Assembly (NCBI RefSeq): GCF_014287475.1
Contig: NZ_JACOPF010000001.1
Span: forward strand, 1,892,833-1,956,832
DNA length: 64,000 nucleotides
Direction of reading: 5' to 3'
Source of the DNA: Mediterraneibacter hominis
GTDB taxonomy: Bacteria; Bacillota; Clostridia; Lachnospirales; Lachnospiraceae
The notes below the pieces were generated by a model. That model saw nothing but the letters and a program-made list of their open reading frames with translations. It was not told where the DNA came from and made no database searches. A program made the position numbers and the translations under genes. Of the stretch, positions 1 through 8,681 are shown in pieces. The number at the start of each line of letters is the position of its first letter. Within the stretch, counting starts at the first letter, position 1.

Positions 1-105
1 AAGAAACAATGTATTTGTCTCAATCACGCTGCCAAGTGCCATACACACTACCGACAATGCAAGCAGCAACCCGCCAAATGCCATAGATTTTGCCTTTACA
101 TGCAT
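1..105 (-). CDS. N-terminus of a small membrane protein (runs off the window)
   Basis: An open frame begins with ATG at 103-105 and continues past the window edge. The 35 visible residues start [12 protein letters not shown] and run into a strongly hydrophobic Leu/Val/Ala stretch, which looks like a first transmembrane helix. An AGGAG box lies about 10 nt upstream, inside the end of the J-domain gene, and the start overlaps that gene's stop by a few bases, so translational coupling is likely. The hydrophobic N-terminus would fit an ECF-transporter-like or other polytopic membrane protein, but too little is visible to name a family. Confidence 0.5.
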   Translation of the reverse strand, partial: MHVKAKSMAFGGLLLALSVVCMALGSVIETNTLFL

Positions 106-734
106 GAACAAAGGTCTCCTCCCATACATTCACACAGAGTGTCCGCACACCATAAGTCACAACATAGATTCCCTGTCCCGCAGGAAGAACCTCCCGCGCC
201 ATAGCCACCTCCATATGGATTATTCTGGTATCTGCGGCTGCTGAAATCCAACTGATTCAAAAGCTGGCGATACTGAAGATTATTTGGCTCCATATTAACT
301 GCTTGCGCAGCATGCTCTCTTGCCACCAGGTTATTTCCTAGTCCGGCATTGGCACATCCACTGACATAATACCACATTGCCGTACGGTTCTGTATCTGAT
401 CTAACACATTCAAAGCTTCTCGGTAATGGCGGCTGTTTACATAGTTTACCGCTGCCTGCATCTGCGGATCCTGCTGCGCCTGATTATATCCACCTTGATA
501 CCCATATGAATAGCCTCCAGTGCTGCCGCCGGAATAGCCTCCAGAACGTTCTTTCATAATCGTATCATACGCTTCCTGTACTTCTTTAAATTTTTCTTCT
601 GCCAAATCCGCCAAAGGGTTATTGACATTTGCATCCGGATGATATTTTCTCGTCAAATCACGGTATGCTCTCTTTATCTCATCATCCGACGCATTGGGCG
701 ATACCCCCAGCACATCATATGGATTTTTTGTCAT
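96..734 (-). CDS. J-domain (DnaJ-like) protein with TPR-like middle and Cys-rich tail
   Basis: 212 residues. Residues 4-70 form a J domain with the HPD signature at 32-34, the element that stimulates DnaK ATP hydrolysis. A Gly/Tyr/Ser-rich linker (about 62-90) follows, then two helical repeats resembling TPR units (about 90-160). The last 35 residues hold a Gly-rich segment and at least eight cysteines in CC, WC and CxC spacings that look like a metal or disulfide cluster. It lacks the zinc-finger and substrate domains of true DnaJ, so it is a specialised co-chaperone. Its start overlaps the stop of the upstream DUF5685 gene by 20 nt, and the two are surely co-transcribed. The partner and substrate are not known; possibly the DUF5685 protein. 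Confidence 0.88.
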   Translation of the reverse strand: MTKNPYDVLGVSPNASDDEIKRAYRDLTRKYHPDANVNNPLADLAEEKFKEVQEAYDTIMKERSGGYSGGSTGGYSYGYQGGYNQAQQDPQMQAAVNYVNSRHYREALNVLDQIQNRTAMWYYVSGCANAGLGNNLVAREHAAQAVNMEPNNLQYRQLLNQLDFSSRRYQNNPYGGGYGAGGSSCGTGNLCCDLWCADTLCECMGGDLCSCM

Positions 735-1575
735 TTTTTTGTGGTTCCTTTCCTTCTTTTTTCTTCAACTGTATCTTATTATAGCGATTCCACACACCAT
801 CATACAATATATTTCTCAAAATGTCCACATCCACAATACATGGAAGTTTTTCAAATTCTACGCTGCATTCTGCAATCATCATACAGAGTATTTCCCTACA
901 TTTTTCTTCATATCCTTTTTGTCCATATAGCTCTTTTAATGGGTTATAGCAGTTTTTTTGAATATCTTCCTCTAAATCTTCATAAGCATCCATAATATAT
1001 ATGAACTTTCCCAGAAAAAAGCCCATTCTGCGCAGGCTTTTTTCCCACATATCTTTTTGCCAGACAAACAATTCTTCCATCAGATGCCCAAAGCACCCTG
1101 CCGTCCGGTCAATATCTGTGCTGTTTTCTCTCTCACAAACAGCAAGCTCTTCCAAAGATTCTCTAATTGCCCGGCTCTGACGCGGATATTTCGCGGCAAT
1201 CCGCTTCGCCTTACGCCCTAGAACACCCTTTGCAAGAAATGCACTCACCTTCTTTTCATCTTTCCAATCATCCTCCAGGTGATACCATGCAAGAAGCAAA
1301 TTCATATCTGCCGCATATCCTGTGATTTCATTTTCCAGCATCATTTGCTTTTTCACCGGATGTACTTTACATCTGTGTGATTCTGTGCGGGTCTGGCTTT
1401 CATATAAAGATGTTAAAAGAATGATTGCAAATGTCATATCATAGGTCAGTGTCATCTGTCCGGATATGCCATATTTATCTTTTAGAATATGGCAGAGTCC
1501 ACAGTAATATGCTTTATATTTACGCAAATCTTTAACTTTTAGTTCCGGCTCACATATCGTAACATATCCAAACAT
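715..1575 (-). CDS. DUF5685 family protein
   Basis: 286 residues, recognised as the DUF5685 family found beside J-domain genes in Clostridia. An N-terminal segment contains a Tyr-Cys-Gly-Leu-Cys-His motif near residue 24, and the remainder is all-helical. An acidic run (DAYEDLEED, around residue 216) recalls the Asp-rich helices of isoprenoid-synthase folds, but this is only a resemblance. The C-terminus is Lys-rich. The biochemical role is unknown. The 20-nt overlap with the J-domain gene downstream suggests the two proteins work together, for instance as a client and its dedicated chaperone. Confidence 0.82.
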   Translation of the reverse strand: MFGYVTICEPELKVKDLRKYKAYYCGLCHILKDKYGISGQMTLTYDMTFAIILLTSLYESQTRTESHRCKVHPVKKQMMLENEITGYAADMNLLLAWYHLEDDWKDEKKVSAFLAKGVLGRKAKRIAAKYPRQSRAIRESLEELAVCERENSTDIDRTAGCFGHLMEELFVWQKDMWEKSLRRMGFFLGKFIYIMDAYEDLEEDIQKNCYNPLKELYGQKGYEEKCREILCMMIAECSVEFEKLPCIVDVDILRNILYDGVWNRYNKIQLKKKEGKEPQKNDKKSI

Positions 1576-1620
1576 AACATTTCTCCATATCTCTATTGTC
1601 TCCGTCAGCGTACATACAAA

Positions 1621-1781
1621 TCCTTTCGGGAGGACGGGCTTTGCCCGATAAGGTATACCCTGAAAGGCACCCCGTAACTTACTCCCTCCGGGAGGACGGG
1701 CTTCGCCCGATAAGGTATACCCTGAAGGGCACCCCGTAACTTACTCCCTCCGGGAGGACGGGCTTCGCCCGATAAGGTATA
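1621..1781 (-). repeat. Dispersed 62-bp palindromic repeat, array 1 (about 2.6 units)
   Basis: Three successive units (from about 1624, 1686 and 1748, period 62) each contain a CTCCGGGAG-type hairpin, a GGGCTTCGCCC hairpin and a TACCCTGAAGGGCA hairpin. The same unit recurs inverted at 2035-2101 and 5018-5134. A 100-codon open frame through this array (1605-1907) is an artefact of the repeat. Confidence 0.85.
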
Positions 1782-1905
1782 GATTTTAGTATAGCACAGC
1801 CTGTCTTTAACCCATATAAAATTTTTGTAAATATTCTTTTTCCTGCTATCTAATTTCCTAAAATCATTACCCGCCAAATCTAAAATCCAAACACCGTTCC
1901 GTCTC

Positions 1906-1961
1906 AATTGTCAACTTCATATCAATTAAAAGTTGACAATTAATCTTTTCTCTTTTATACT
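1906..1961 (+). promoter_or_regulatory. bioY promoter with overlapping BirA-like operator
   Basis: A perfect 12-bp inverted repeat, AATTGTCAACTT (1906-1917) and its complement (1930-1941), has a 12-bp spacer. The right arm contains the -35 box TTGACA (1933-1938), followed by a 17-bp spacer and the -10 TATACT (1956-1961). Geometry and TTGTCAAC-type half-sites fit biotin-repressor (BirA) operators of Firmicutes. A bound dimer would block the -35. The leader from about 1968 to bioY at 2117 then passes through one 62-bp repeat unit. Confidence 0.75.
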
Positions 1962-2034
1962 CTAACATAGACTGATATTTTTCTTCTATTATCTTAAAGC
2001 AAAATTCATGTTTGCCAAAAACAAGTCGTTTATT

Positions 2035-2101
2035 TATACCTTATCGGGCGAAGCCCGCCCTCCCGAAGGGAATAAATTACGGTATACCCTTTAGGGTATA
2101 G
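2035..2101 (+). repeat. Dispersed 62-bp palindromic repeat, single unit in the bioY leader
   Basis: One unit in the orientation opposite to array 1, starting ACCTTATCGGGCGAAGCCCG and ending in a CCCTTTAGGG hairpin. It lies between the bioY promoter and start codon, ending 16 nt before the ATG, so it would be transcribed as part of the leader RNA. Confidence 0.85.
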
Positions 2102-2116
2102 AAAGGATTTTCATAT

Positions 2117-2659
2117 ATGAAAACAACTCATACTTCAACCCGAACTCTTACTTTAACCGCACTTATGACAGCTGTACTATGCATCATAAGTCCTTTTACA
2201 ATACCGCTGCCATTTAGTCCGGTGCCTCTGTCACTTTCTACTTTTGGACTCTATTTGTCTTGCTTTGTTCTTGGTGTAAAAAAAGGGTCTGTGAGCTGTC
2301 TTCTCTATATCCTTATCGGCGCCGCAGGCATCCCTGTTTTTTCATCCTTTGGAAGTGGGATTGGAAAAATAGCAGGTCCCACAGGAGGTTATTTAATTGG
2401 TTATCTTTTTCTCGCAATTATTGGAGGCTTTTTTGCCGAACGCTTTAAGGGCTATTTACTTTTACAGCTATCCGGCCTCCTTTTAGGCACCATTGTTTGC
2501 TACCTTTTTGGGACAGTCTGGCTTGCTTTTCAAATGCATTTAAGCTTTACATCAGCTCTCGCTGTCGGTGTCATTCCTTACCTGCCAGGCGACGCTGTTA
2601 AAATCACTGTAGCCGTCTTTGCCGGGCGCAGGCTTCAAAAAATCCTTTCCAGGTTATAG
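2117..2659 (+). CDS. bioY: Biotin transporter BioY (ECF S-component)
   Basis: 180 residues, the usual BioY length, with about six hydrophobic segments. The family pattern is clear: an N-terminal helix with Ala-Leu-Met-Thr-Ala, a loop with Pro-Leu-Pro-Phe-Ser-Pro-Val-Pro, the Gly-Pro-Thr-Gly-Gly-Tyr-Leu motif near residue 90, and a C-terminal Pro-Gly-Asp motif near 155. It binds biotin in the membrane, either alone or with shared ECF A/A'/T subunits, none of which are encoded nearby. It stands alone as a monocistron. The upstream BirA-like palindrome over the -35 box indicates repression by biotin. Start ATG follows an AGAAAGGA box. Confidence 0.95.
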   Translation: MKTTHTSTRTLTLTALMTAVLCIISPFTIPLPFSPVPLSLSTFGLYLSCFVLGVKKGSVSCLLYILIGAAGIPVFSSFGSGIGKIAGPTGGYLIGYLFLAIIGGFFAERFKGYLLLQLSGLLLGTIVCYLFGTVWLAFQMHLSFTSALAVGVIPYLPGDAVKITVAVFAGRRLQKILSRL

Positions 2660-2730
2660 ACTATATGGTATCCGAAAGCCGGTACATTCAGGCACCCTAT
2701 TCTCGTACGCGGAAAAAATTGTCCTGCTTT

Positions 2731-4881
2731 TTATATGCCCCGCATAGTAAGCTGGATTCTTTTTTTCTTTAAATCTACACTCATCACCTTCACATCTACA
2801 ATATCTCCTACGCTGACAGCCTCTAGTGGATGCTTAATAAATCTGTCTGTAATCTGGGAAATATGAACCAGCCCATCCTGGTGCACTCCGATGTCTACGA
2901 ACACGCCGAAGTCGATCACGTTGCGGACGGTACCTTTCAATACCATTCCTTCTTTCAAATCTTTCATTTCCAGCACATCTGTCCGCAGAATTGGCTTCGG
3001 CATCTCCTCACGTGGATCACGTGCAGGTTTCTCTAACTCTTTTACAATATCTCTTAACGTAATCTCTCCGATTCCAAGTTCTTTCGCAAGACGGGCATAA
3101 TCCCGGATCGTAAGAGACAGACCGGTTAAATTGCCGCCCGTAATGTCCTCCGGCTTAAATCCCTGTTTTTTCAGCAGCTTTTCTGCCGCCTCATAAGATT
3201 CTGGATGAACACCCGTAGCGTCCAAAGGATTCCTGCCGCCCTGAATCCGCATAAATCCCGCGCACTGCTCGTATGCTTTGGGTCCTAGCTTTGCAACCTT
3301 TAAAAGTTCCTTCCTGTCCTCGAATTTTCCATTTTCTTCCCGATACGCCACAATATTTTTGGCGATTGTCGGGGTTATTCCAGAAATATAGGATAACAGC
3401 GGCGCGGAAGCGGTGTTTAAGTCCACCCCTACCTTATTCACACAGTCTTCTACTACACCTGTTAAAGATTCGCCCAGCTTCTTTTGATTCATGTCATGCT
3501 GGTATTGGCCTACCCCTATCGATTTTGGGTCAATTTTCACCAATTCTGCCAGTGGATCTTGCAGACGCCGCGCAATCGAAGCGGCGCTTCTCTGTCCGAC
3601 ATCGAATTTCGGAAACTCCTCACTTGCCAGTTTGCTGGCAGAATAAACCGATGCCCCTGCTTCATTTACAATTACATACTGTACCTTCTCTGGAATTTCC
3701 TTTAGAATTTCTGTAATAAACTGCTCGGACTCTCTGGATGCAGTTCCGTTTCCCAGGGAAATCAGTGTAATGTGATATTTCGGAATAATCTTTTTCAGCA
3801 GCTCCTTAGATGCCTTAATTTTCTGCGGAGTTGTCGGGGCAGTCGGATAAATAACGGTAGTTCCCAGCACTTTTCCCGTAGCGTCCACTACAGCCAGCTT
3901 GCATCCTGTACGAAACGCAGGATCCCAACCAAGCACCACCTGCCCTGTAATTGGCGGCTGCATCAAAAGCTGGTGCAGATTTTTTCCAAACACTTCGATC
4001 GCCCCGTCCTCTGCTCTCTCAGTCAACTCGCTGCGTATCTCGCGCTCAATCGCCGGAGCAATCAGACGCTTGTAGCTGTCCTCTGCCACTTCTTTCAACA
4101 CCGGCGTCGTATATGGATTCTCTGTATGAATTATCTGTTTTTCCAGATACCGCAAAATGTCTTCTTCGGGCGCCGTAATCTTTACATTCAGAATCTTTTC
4201 CTTCTCACCTCGGTTCACCGCAAGAATTCTGTGTCCCGCAAGCTTAGACACTGGTTCCTCAAATTCATAGTACATTTCATATACAGACTCTTCTTCCGGG
4301 CTTTTTGCCGTAGAAGTAAGGTTTCCTTTCTTCATTGTAATCCGGCGAATCCAGCTTCTAAAGTCTGCCTCATCAGAAATGGATTCTGCGATAATATCTT
4401 TCGCGCCGTCAATTGCCTCCTTTACATCTGCCACGCCTTTTTCTTCTGAAACATACTCTTTTGCAATATTTTCAACAGGTTCCTTTATCTTTTGCAGAGT
4501 AATAACTGCTGCCAGCGGTTCTAGTCCCTTTTCTTTCGCAATCGTCGCCCTCGTCCTTCTCTTCGGGCGGTACGGGCGGTATAAATCCTCCACCACAACC
4601 AGCGTCTCTGCCGCAAGAATCTGCACTTTTAATTCTTCTGTCAGTTTTCCCTGTTCTTCTATACTTGATAAAACCTGTTCCTTCTTCTCTTCCAGGTTTC
4701 GAAGATACACGAGCCGTTCATACAATTTACGGAGCTGTTCATCGTTGAGCGACCCTGTCGCTTCTTTACGGTATCTGGAAATAAACGGAATTGTATTCCC
4801 CTCATCGATCAATTTTACTGCCGCATCCACCTGAAAGCGTTTTACCGCTAATTCTTCTGTCAACTTCTGGTTTATGTCCAT
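2731..4881 (-). CDS. tex: Tex family RNA-binding transcription accessory protein
   Basis: About 716 residues from the preferred start. Order of domains: N-terminal helical Tex domain, YqgF/RNase H-like domain (about 320-450), helix-hairpin-helix pair (about 490-560) and a C-terminal S1 RNA-binding domain (about 640-710). This matches Tex of other bacteria in length and order. Tex binds RNA/DNA and affects transcription elongation and RNA turnover. The longest frame begins at 4896, but the ATG at 4879-4881 (protein MDINQKL) has a GAGG box 9 nt upstream and is the family's usual start. It is a single gene, convergent with bioY. Confidence 0.93.
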   Translation of the reverse strand: MDINQKLTEELAVKRFQVDAAVKLIDEGNTIPFISRYRKEATGSLNDEQLRKLYERLVYLRNLEEKKEQVLSSIEEQGKLTEELKVQILAAETLVVVEDLYRPYRPKRRTRATIAKEKGLEPLAAVITLQKIKEPVENIAKEYVSEEKGVADVKEAIDGAKDIIAESISDEADFRSWIRRITMKKGNLTSTAKSPEEESVYEMYYEFEEPVSKLAGHRILAVNRGEKEKILNVKITAPEEDILRYLEKQIIHTENPYTTPVLKEVAEDSYKRLIAPAIEREIRSELTERAEDGAIEVFGKNLHQLLMQPPITGQVVLGWDPAFRTGCKLAVVDATGKVLGTTVIYPTAPTTPQKIKASKELLKKIIPKYHITLISLGNGTASRESEQFITEILKEIPEKVQYVIVNEAGASVYSASKLASEEFPKFDVGQRSAASIARRLQDPLAELVKIDPKSIGVGQYQHDMNQKKLGESLTGVVEDCVNKVGVDLNTASAPLLSYISGITPTIAKNIVAYREENGKFEDRKELLKVAKLGPKAYEQCAGFMRIQGGRNPLDATGVHPESYEAAEKLLKKQGFKPEDITGGNLTGLSLTIRDYARLAKELGIGEITLRDIVKELEKPARDPREEMPKPILRTDVLEMKDLKEGMVLKGTVRNVIDFGVFVDIGVHQDGLVHISQITDRFIKHPLEAVSVGDIVDVKVMSVDLKKKRIQLTMRGI

Positions 4882-5017
4882 TCCTTTGTACCTCATACTT
4901 TCTCTTATACCCGAACAAATTCATTTATCCGGACTTCCCTCATTATACATGAAAGTTCCCCTTGTTTACAAGAAGTCTTCCCTGCTTTCTTGCAGTTTCT
5001 ATTTCTTTTTGCTATTC

Positions 5018-5134
5018 TATACCTTATCGGGCGAAGCCCGCCCTCCCAAAGGGAATGTATTACGGTGTGCCCTTTAGGGTATACCTTATCGGGCGAAGCC
5101 CGCCCTCTCGAAGGGAGTAAGTTACGGTATATCC
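5018..5134 (+). repeat. Dispersed 62-bp palindromic repeat, array 3 (about 1.9 units)
   Basis: Two units starting at 5021 and 5083, period 62, same orientation as the unit at 2035. Between the divergent tex and GNAT genes, ending about 28 nt before the GNAT start codon and so within its leader. Confidence 0.85.
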
Positions 5135-5161
5135 TATTTAAAAAGACTGGAGGAACGTTGT

Positions 5162-5773
5162 TTGGATATAAGAATCGGAGATTTACGGAAAAAAGACTAT
5201 AAGAAAGCTATCCAATTTGCCATAGATGGTATGCACTTTAACTGGTACATGGACAGTTCTTTCTTGCTGCATTTATATGGGAGATATTTCTGGTATCTGG
5301 AAGTCAGTCGTGCCACACAGGCCATTGCGGCATATTACGGTGACGAACTCGCCGGCGTTCTTCTTGCCGACATGAAAGGAGAACCGCAGAAATATCGTTC
5401 TCTTGGAAAGACTTTATATGTGAAACTTTTTGATACTCTACAGCGTCTTTTTGCAAAAGGAGGTATCGATATCTATGATAACACAAACAGAGAACTATAT
5501 TCCCAGTACTGCAAAACGCATAAACCCGATGGGGAGATCACCTTCTTGGCCGCCAATCCTCAAGTAAAGGGAAAGGGAATCGGAACACTCCTGCTAAATG
5601 AGCTAAAGAGCAGAGAAAAAGGAAAGCAGGTATACCTATACACTGACAACGCCTGCACTTACCAGTTTTACGAGCACAGAGGATTTATCCGTTCCGGAGA
5701 AAAAGAAATTCTTCTAAAGCTTGGCAAAAAAACAGTTCCTCTGAAATGTTTTTTATACAGTAAATTATTATAA
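5162..5773 (+). CDS. GNAT family N-acetyltransferase
   Basis: 203 residues. The C-terminal half has the GNAT acetyl-CoA signature (Val-Lys-Gly-Lys-Gly-Ile-Gly-Thr-Leu-Leu, about residues 137-146) followed by the typical YTDN...YQFYEHRGF motif B region. The substrate cannot be read from sequence. The start is TTG at 5162, chosen because GGAGGA lies 8 nt upstream and no ATG precedes the conserved N-terminus. It is monocistronic, with a repeat array in its leader. Confidence 0.85.
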   Translation: MDIRIGDLRKKDYKKAIQFAIDGMHFNWYMDSSFLLHLYGRYFWYLEVSRATQAIAAYYGDELAGVLLADMKGEPQKYRSLGKTLYVKLFDTLQRLFAKGGIDIYDNTNRELYSQYCKTHKPDGEITFLAANPQVKGKGIGTLLLNELKSREKGKQVYLYTDNACTYQFYEHRGFIRSGEKEILLKLGKKTVPLKCFLYSKLL

Positions 5774-5829
5774 TTTTTAGAACCTTCCTTTTCCTTGACA
5801 ATCTTTACTCCCCGCCTTATGATTGTTCC

Positions 5830-6738
5830 ATGAACCGTACATTAATTTATCAAATAAAAGAAAATGAAAATAATCTCCGCATTGAACAGTTTTTAAGAAA
5901 GCAAGGATACTCCCGGCAAAATCTGACAGATTTAAAGAAAATGCCTGAAAGCATTCTCGTAAACGGGCAGTGGTTCCATCTGAATCAGCGCGTTTATACA
6001 GGCGACACGCTCGTGGTACACATACAGGAAATCCATTCTTCTCAGAAGATTCCACCTGTTTACATGCCCCTTAGCATTGTCTATGAAGATGAAGATATCC
6101 TTGTTGTCAATAAACCTGCCAAAATGCCTGTGCACCCTTCTTTGAACAACTATCGTAATTCTCTTGCCAATGCACTTGCATGGTACTATAAAGAACAGAA
6201 TAAGCCTTTTATCTTCCGCTGTACAAACCGTCTGGATCGGGACACGTCAGGATTAACTGTCATTGCCAAGCATATGCTTAGTTCCAATCTTCTCTCGTCT
6301 ATGGCACAGAGCCATGAAATCCGCAGAGAATACCTCGCTATTGTAAGGGGACACGTAGCGCCTTCTGAAGGCACTATTCAGGCTCCCCTTGCCAGAAAAG
6401 GCATATCGATTGTAGAGCGCATGGTTGACTTTGAGCATGGAGAACGAGCTGTTACCCATTATAAAACTGTACAGGAGAGAACTCTAAACGAAAAAGACAC
6501 GCACAGTCTTATTCGGCTTCAGCTCGAAACCGGACGCACACACCAGATAAGAGTACATATGAAGTACCTGGGATTTCCACTTATAGGAGACTATCTGTAT
6601 AATCCAGATATGGAATATATAAAACGCCAGGCACTACACTCCTGGCGTCTTACATTTGCACATCCGATTACAAAGGATCCCATGTCCTTTACCGCACCCC
6701 TGCCGCAAGACATGGCAGTTTTATTTCCTGATTTTTAA
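5830..6738 (+). CDS. RluA-family RNA pseudouridine synthase
   Basis: 302 residues. An S4-like N-terminal part (about 10-75) precedes the catalytic domain, which has the RLDRDTSG motif (Asp is the nucleophile) near residue 138 and the LETGRTHQIRVH motif near 235. The His usually before RLD is Asn here (TNRLD), a tolerated change. It isomerises uridine to pseudouridine in rRNA or tRNA; RluC/RluD-type by architecture. The ATG at 5830 has no clear ribosome-binding site. The stop lies 6 bp from the convergent ABC permease gene. Confidence 0.9.
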   Translation: MNRTLIYQIKENENNLRIEQFLRKQGYSRQNLTDLKKMPESILVNGQWFHLNQRVYTGDTLVVHIQEIHSSQKIPPVYMPLSIVYEDEDILVVNKPAKMPVHPSLNNYRNSLANALAWYYKEQNKPFIFRCTNRLDRDTSGLTVIAKHMLSSNLLSSMAQSHEIRREYLAIVRGHVAPSEGTIQAPLARKGISIVERMVDFEHGERAVTHYKTVQERTLNEKDTHSLIRLQLETGRTHQIRVHMKYLGFPLIGDYLYNPDMEYIKRQALHSWRLTFAHPITKDPMSFTAPLPQDMAVLFPDF

Positions 6739-6744
6739 ATCTAT

Positions 6745-7491
6745 TTATACACTTAACTTTTTGTCGGCAAGCACTCCTGATATTACAAAAAGCGCAATAC
6801 CTACTACCGCATAGTATACAAAATCCCATATCTGTATTTCCAGTGCGGATACATGGAACAAATCACATATCAACGAATAGCCTTTTTCTACGATCCAGTT
6901 GATAACAAAAAACAGAATAACGGAAAACAGCCCCGCAAATTTAGAATTCAAGAAAAGTGTCCTGGATATAATGATCGCCAAAAATCCGATCATGATAATC
7001 TCCGCCCACGCGACAAACATAAAAAGCATAACCATTAAAAACCATTTCCAGTCCACGCCTCCAAGTAATATCGCGTCTGCCAGCTGCTTTGCCGCATCAA
7101 ATAACATCTTTATACCACCGACCTTCATCATTCCGACAGTAAAACAGATACAGCCTGCCACTGTAAATGCGGCAAATACGAAAAACATCTGTAAAATCGC
7201 AGCTATAAATTTACCACCTAAAATTTCCCATACCGATTTCGGAATCATCCACAGCATATGGCTTTGTTTTGTCCGCAGATCTCTGTTAAATACAAGAAGG
7301 CTTTCTATTCCTGTATAAAAAATCACCAAAAATGCTCCCGCAAACATAATTCCAATACTCAGCGCCACTGTTGTATCCTTTTTCAAAATAATCCCTGCTA
7401 AAAATGCAAGCAGGCACACCGCCAGTCCGAACAATATAATCAGCCGTGCTGTGCGCTGTTTTCTCCACTCATATTTTATAATTTTACCCAT
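6745..7491 (-). CDS. ABC-2 type membrane permease
   Basis: 248 residues with about six transmembrane segments and a short cytoplasmic N-terminus (MGKIIKYEWRKQ), typical of ABC-2 type exporter permeases. It follows the ATPase gene by 12 nt and the GntR gene before it, giving a regulator-ATPase-permease operon like the ytr operons. The substrate is not known. Such modules often respond to cell-wall-active compounds, which is inference from family. Confidence 0.85.
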   Translation of the reverse strand: MGKIIKYEWRKQRTARLIILFGLAVCLLAFLAGIILKKDTTVALSIGIMFAGAFLVIFYTGIESLLVFNRDLRTKQSHMLWMIPKSVWEILGGKFIAAILQMFFVFAAFTVAGCICFTVGMMKVGGIKMLFDAAKQLADAILLGGVDWKWFLMVMLFMFVAWAEIIMIGFLAIIISRTLFLNSKFAGLFSVILFFVINWIVEKGYSLICDLFHVSALEIQIWDFVYYAVVGIALFVISGVLADKKLSV

Positions 7492-7503
7492 ATCTTACCC
7501 CTC

Positions 7504-8190
7504 CTACATAATCTCCATGTAAATATCTGCAATAGATTTTCCGTTTTGCATACGTTCCTTTTCTGTCTCTGTCTGGAGAATCAGTTGTCCATTTTTTACA
7601 AAAATAGCCTCGTCAATAAAACTTTCTATCTCGTTTATCAGATGGGTAGAAATCACGAAACAATTTTTGCTGTCTGCTTCATCCAGAATTATAGAGATGA
7701 TCTCCTCCCGCGCCTTGAAGTCAATTCCATTAAGCGGTTCATCCAGCAGGAACAAAGAAGCGTTGCGCGAAAGTGTAGCTACAACCTTCAGCTTTGCTGT
7801 CATTCCTGTAGAAAGCGTCTTTATTTTCATTGACTCCTCGAGTCCCACTTTGTCCGTCATCTTTTGGAATTTTTCTGTATCAAAGTCTTCAAAGAAATCT
7901 GCATAATACCTTCCTACGTCTTTAATGCTCATAAAATCATAAAAAAACGGCTCAGTAGACATATATGCAATCTCGCTTTTATCTTTATAATTCCACGGCG
8001 CCTCTTTATAAATAATTTCTCCTGATGTCGGCTTCGTAAGCCCCGCCACCATTTTCATCCATGTTGTTTTCCCACTTCCATTTTCTCCCAGAAGGCCATA
8101 TACTTTTCCTTCTGTAAGCTTTATATTAAAATCGTTCACTGCTTTTTTATTCCCAAACGATTTATTCAGTCCTATGCATTGTAAAATCAT
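7504..8190 (-). CDS. ABC transporter ATP-binding protein
   Basis: 228 residues. Walker A GENGSGKTT (about 35-43), a modified signature LSTGM (about 127), Walker B LFLLDEP (about 145) and switch His STHL are all present, so it should hydrolyse ATP. It resembles the YtrB/BcrA export type. The start ATG shares one base with the stop of the GntR gene (TAATG), so the two are translationally coupled. Confidence 0.9.
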   Translation of the reverse strand: MILQCIGLNKSFGNKKAVNDFNIKLTEGKVYGLLGENGSGKTTWMKMVAGLTKPTSGEIIYKEAPWNYKDKSEIAYMSTEPFFYDFMSIKDVGRYYADFFEDFDTEKFQKMTDKVGLEESMKIKTLSTGMTAKLKVVATLSRNASLFLLDEPLNGIDFKAREEIISIILDEADSKNCFVISTHLINEIESFIDEAIFVKNGQLILQTETEKERMQNGKSIADIYMEIM

Positions 8191-8549
8191 TACTCTTCCT
8201 CCTTATAATCTGCAACCTGGAAAATAATATCATCTTTTTGGTATCCCAGATCCTTCATTTCTCTCATAAAATTTTTTAAAAGCTCCTCTGCCATTTCCTG
8301 CTTAATTGTCCCAAACATTTCCTGCTCCTCCACGACAAATGTTCCTATTCCTCTCCTTGTAAAACAATATCCGGCCGTCTCCATTTCCCGATAGATTCTT
8401 GCTGCCGTATTCTGATTAATCTTATACAGTACCGCAAGCTCTCGGTTAGAAGGCATTTTGTCTCCGGGCTTTAACTGTCCCTGCACCATCTTTTTCTTCA
8501 AATCTTTTATAACCTGTAAATAAATTGGCATCTCTGTATTATAATCCAT
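8190..8549 (-). CDS. GntR-family regulator, YtrA subfamily
   Basis: About 119 residues from the chosen start (protein MDYNTEMPIY). A winged helix of GntR type occupies residues 5-75 (motif LKPGDKMPSNRELA...NTAARIYREMETAGY). The tail is short and helical, as in the YtrA subfamily, which has no large effector domain. The open frame extends to 8639, but ATG at 8547-8549 has AAAGGAGG five nt upstream and starts the conserved fold. It probably represses its own operon through the palindrome over the -10 box at 8615-8642. Confidence 0.9.
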   Translation of the reverse strand: MDYNTEMPIYLQVIKDLKKKMVQGQLKPGDKMPSNRELAVLYKINQNTAARIYREMETAGYCFTRRGIGTFVVEEQEMFGTIKQEMAEELLKNFMREMKDLGYQKDDIIFQVADYKEEE

Positions 8550-8614
8550 GTCACCCTCCTTTGTACTGTCACATCCTCCTGGAGCACAGAGTAAACATTC
8601 TTCGGATAGATGTT

Positions 8615-8659
8615 CTAGTGATATAGTTAAATAGTACACTAGTTATATATATTTGTCAA
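8615..8659 (-). promoter_or_regulatory. Promoter and YtrA-like operator of the GntR-ABC operon
   Basis: Read on the minus strand: -35 TTGACA (8654-8659), 17-bp spacer, -10 TACTAT (8631-8636). CTAGTG and CACTAG arms at 8637-8642 and 8615-8620 form an interrupted palindrome that covers the -10 region, a likely site for the downstream GntR protein. Confidence 0.7.
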
Positions 8660-8681
8660 TATATTATTTTAAATTACTAAT

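Noticed and set aside
20-214. 64-codon minus-strand ORF at the window start
   Set aside because: It lies in another frame of the J-protein tail and the next gene's start; no support of its own.
1621-1781. CRISPR array
   Set aside because: Tandem units of 62 bp have no unique spacers between short repeats; no cas genes are present in the window.
1605-1907. 100-codon minus-strand ORF with a repeating TLSGEARPPGG-like peptide
   Set aside because: It is only open because the 62-bp repeat lacks stops in that frame; it also runs through the bioY operator.
4836-4849. Sequence resembling a catabolite-response element (TGAAAGCGTTTTAC)
   Set aside because: It is inside the tex coding region, far from a promoter, and no other cre was seen near the sugar operons.
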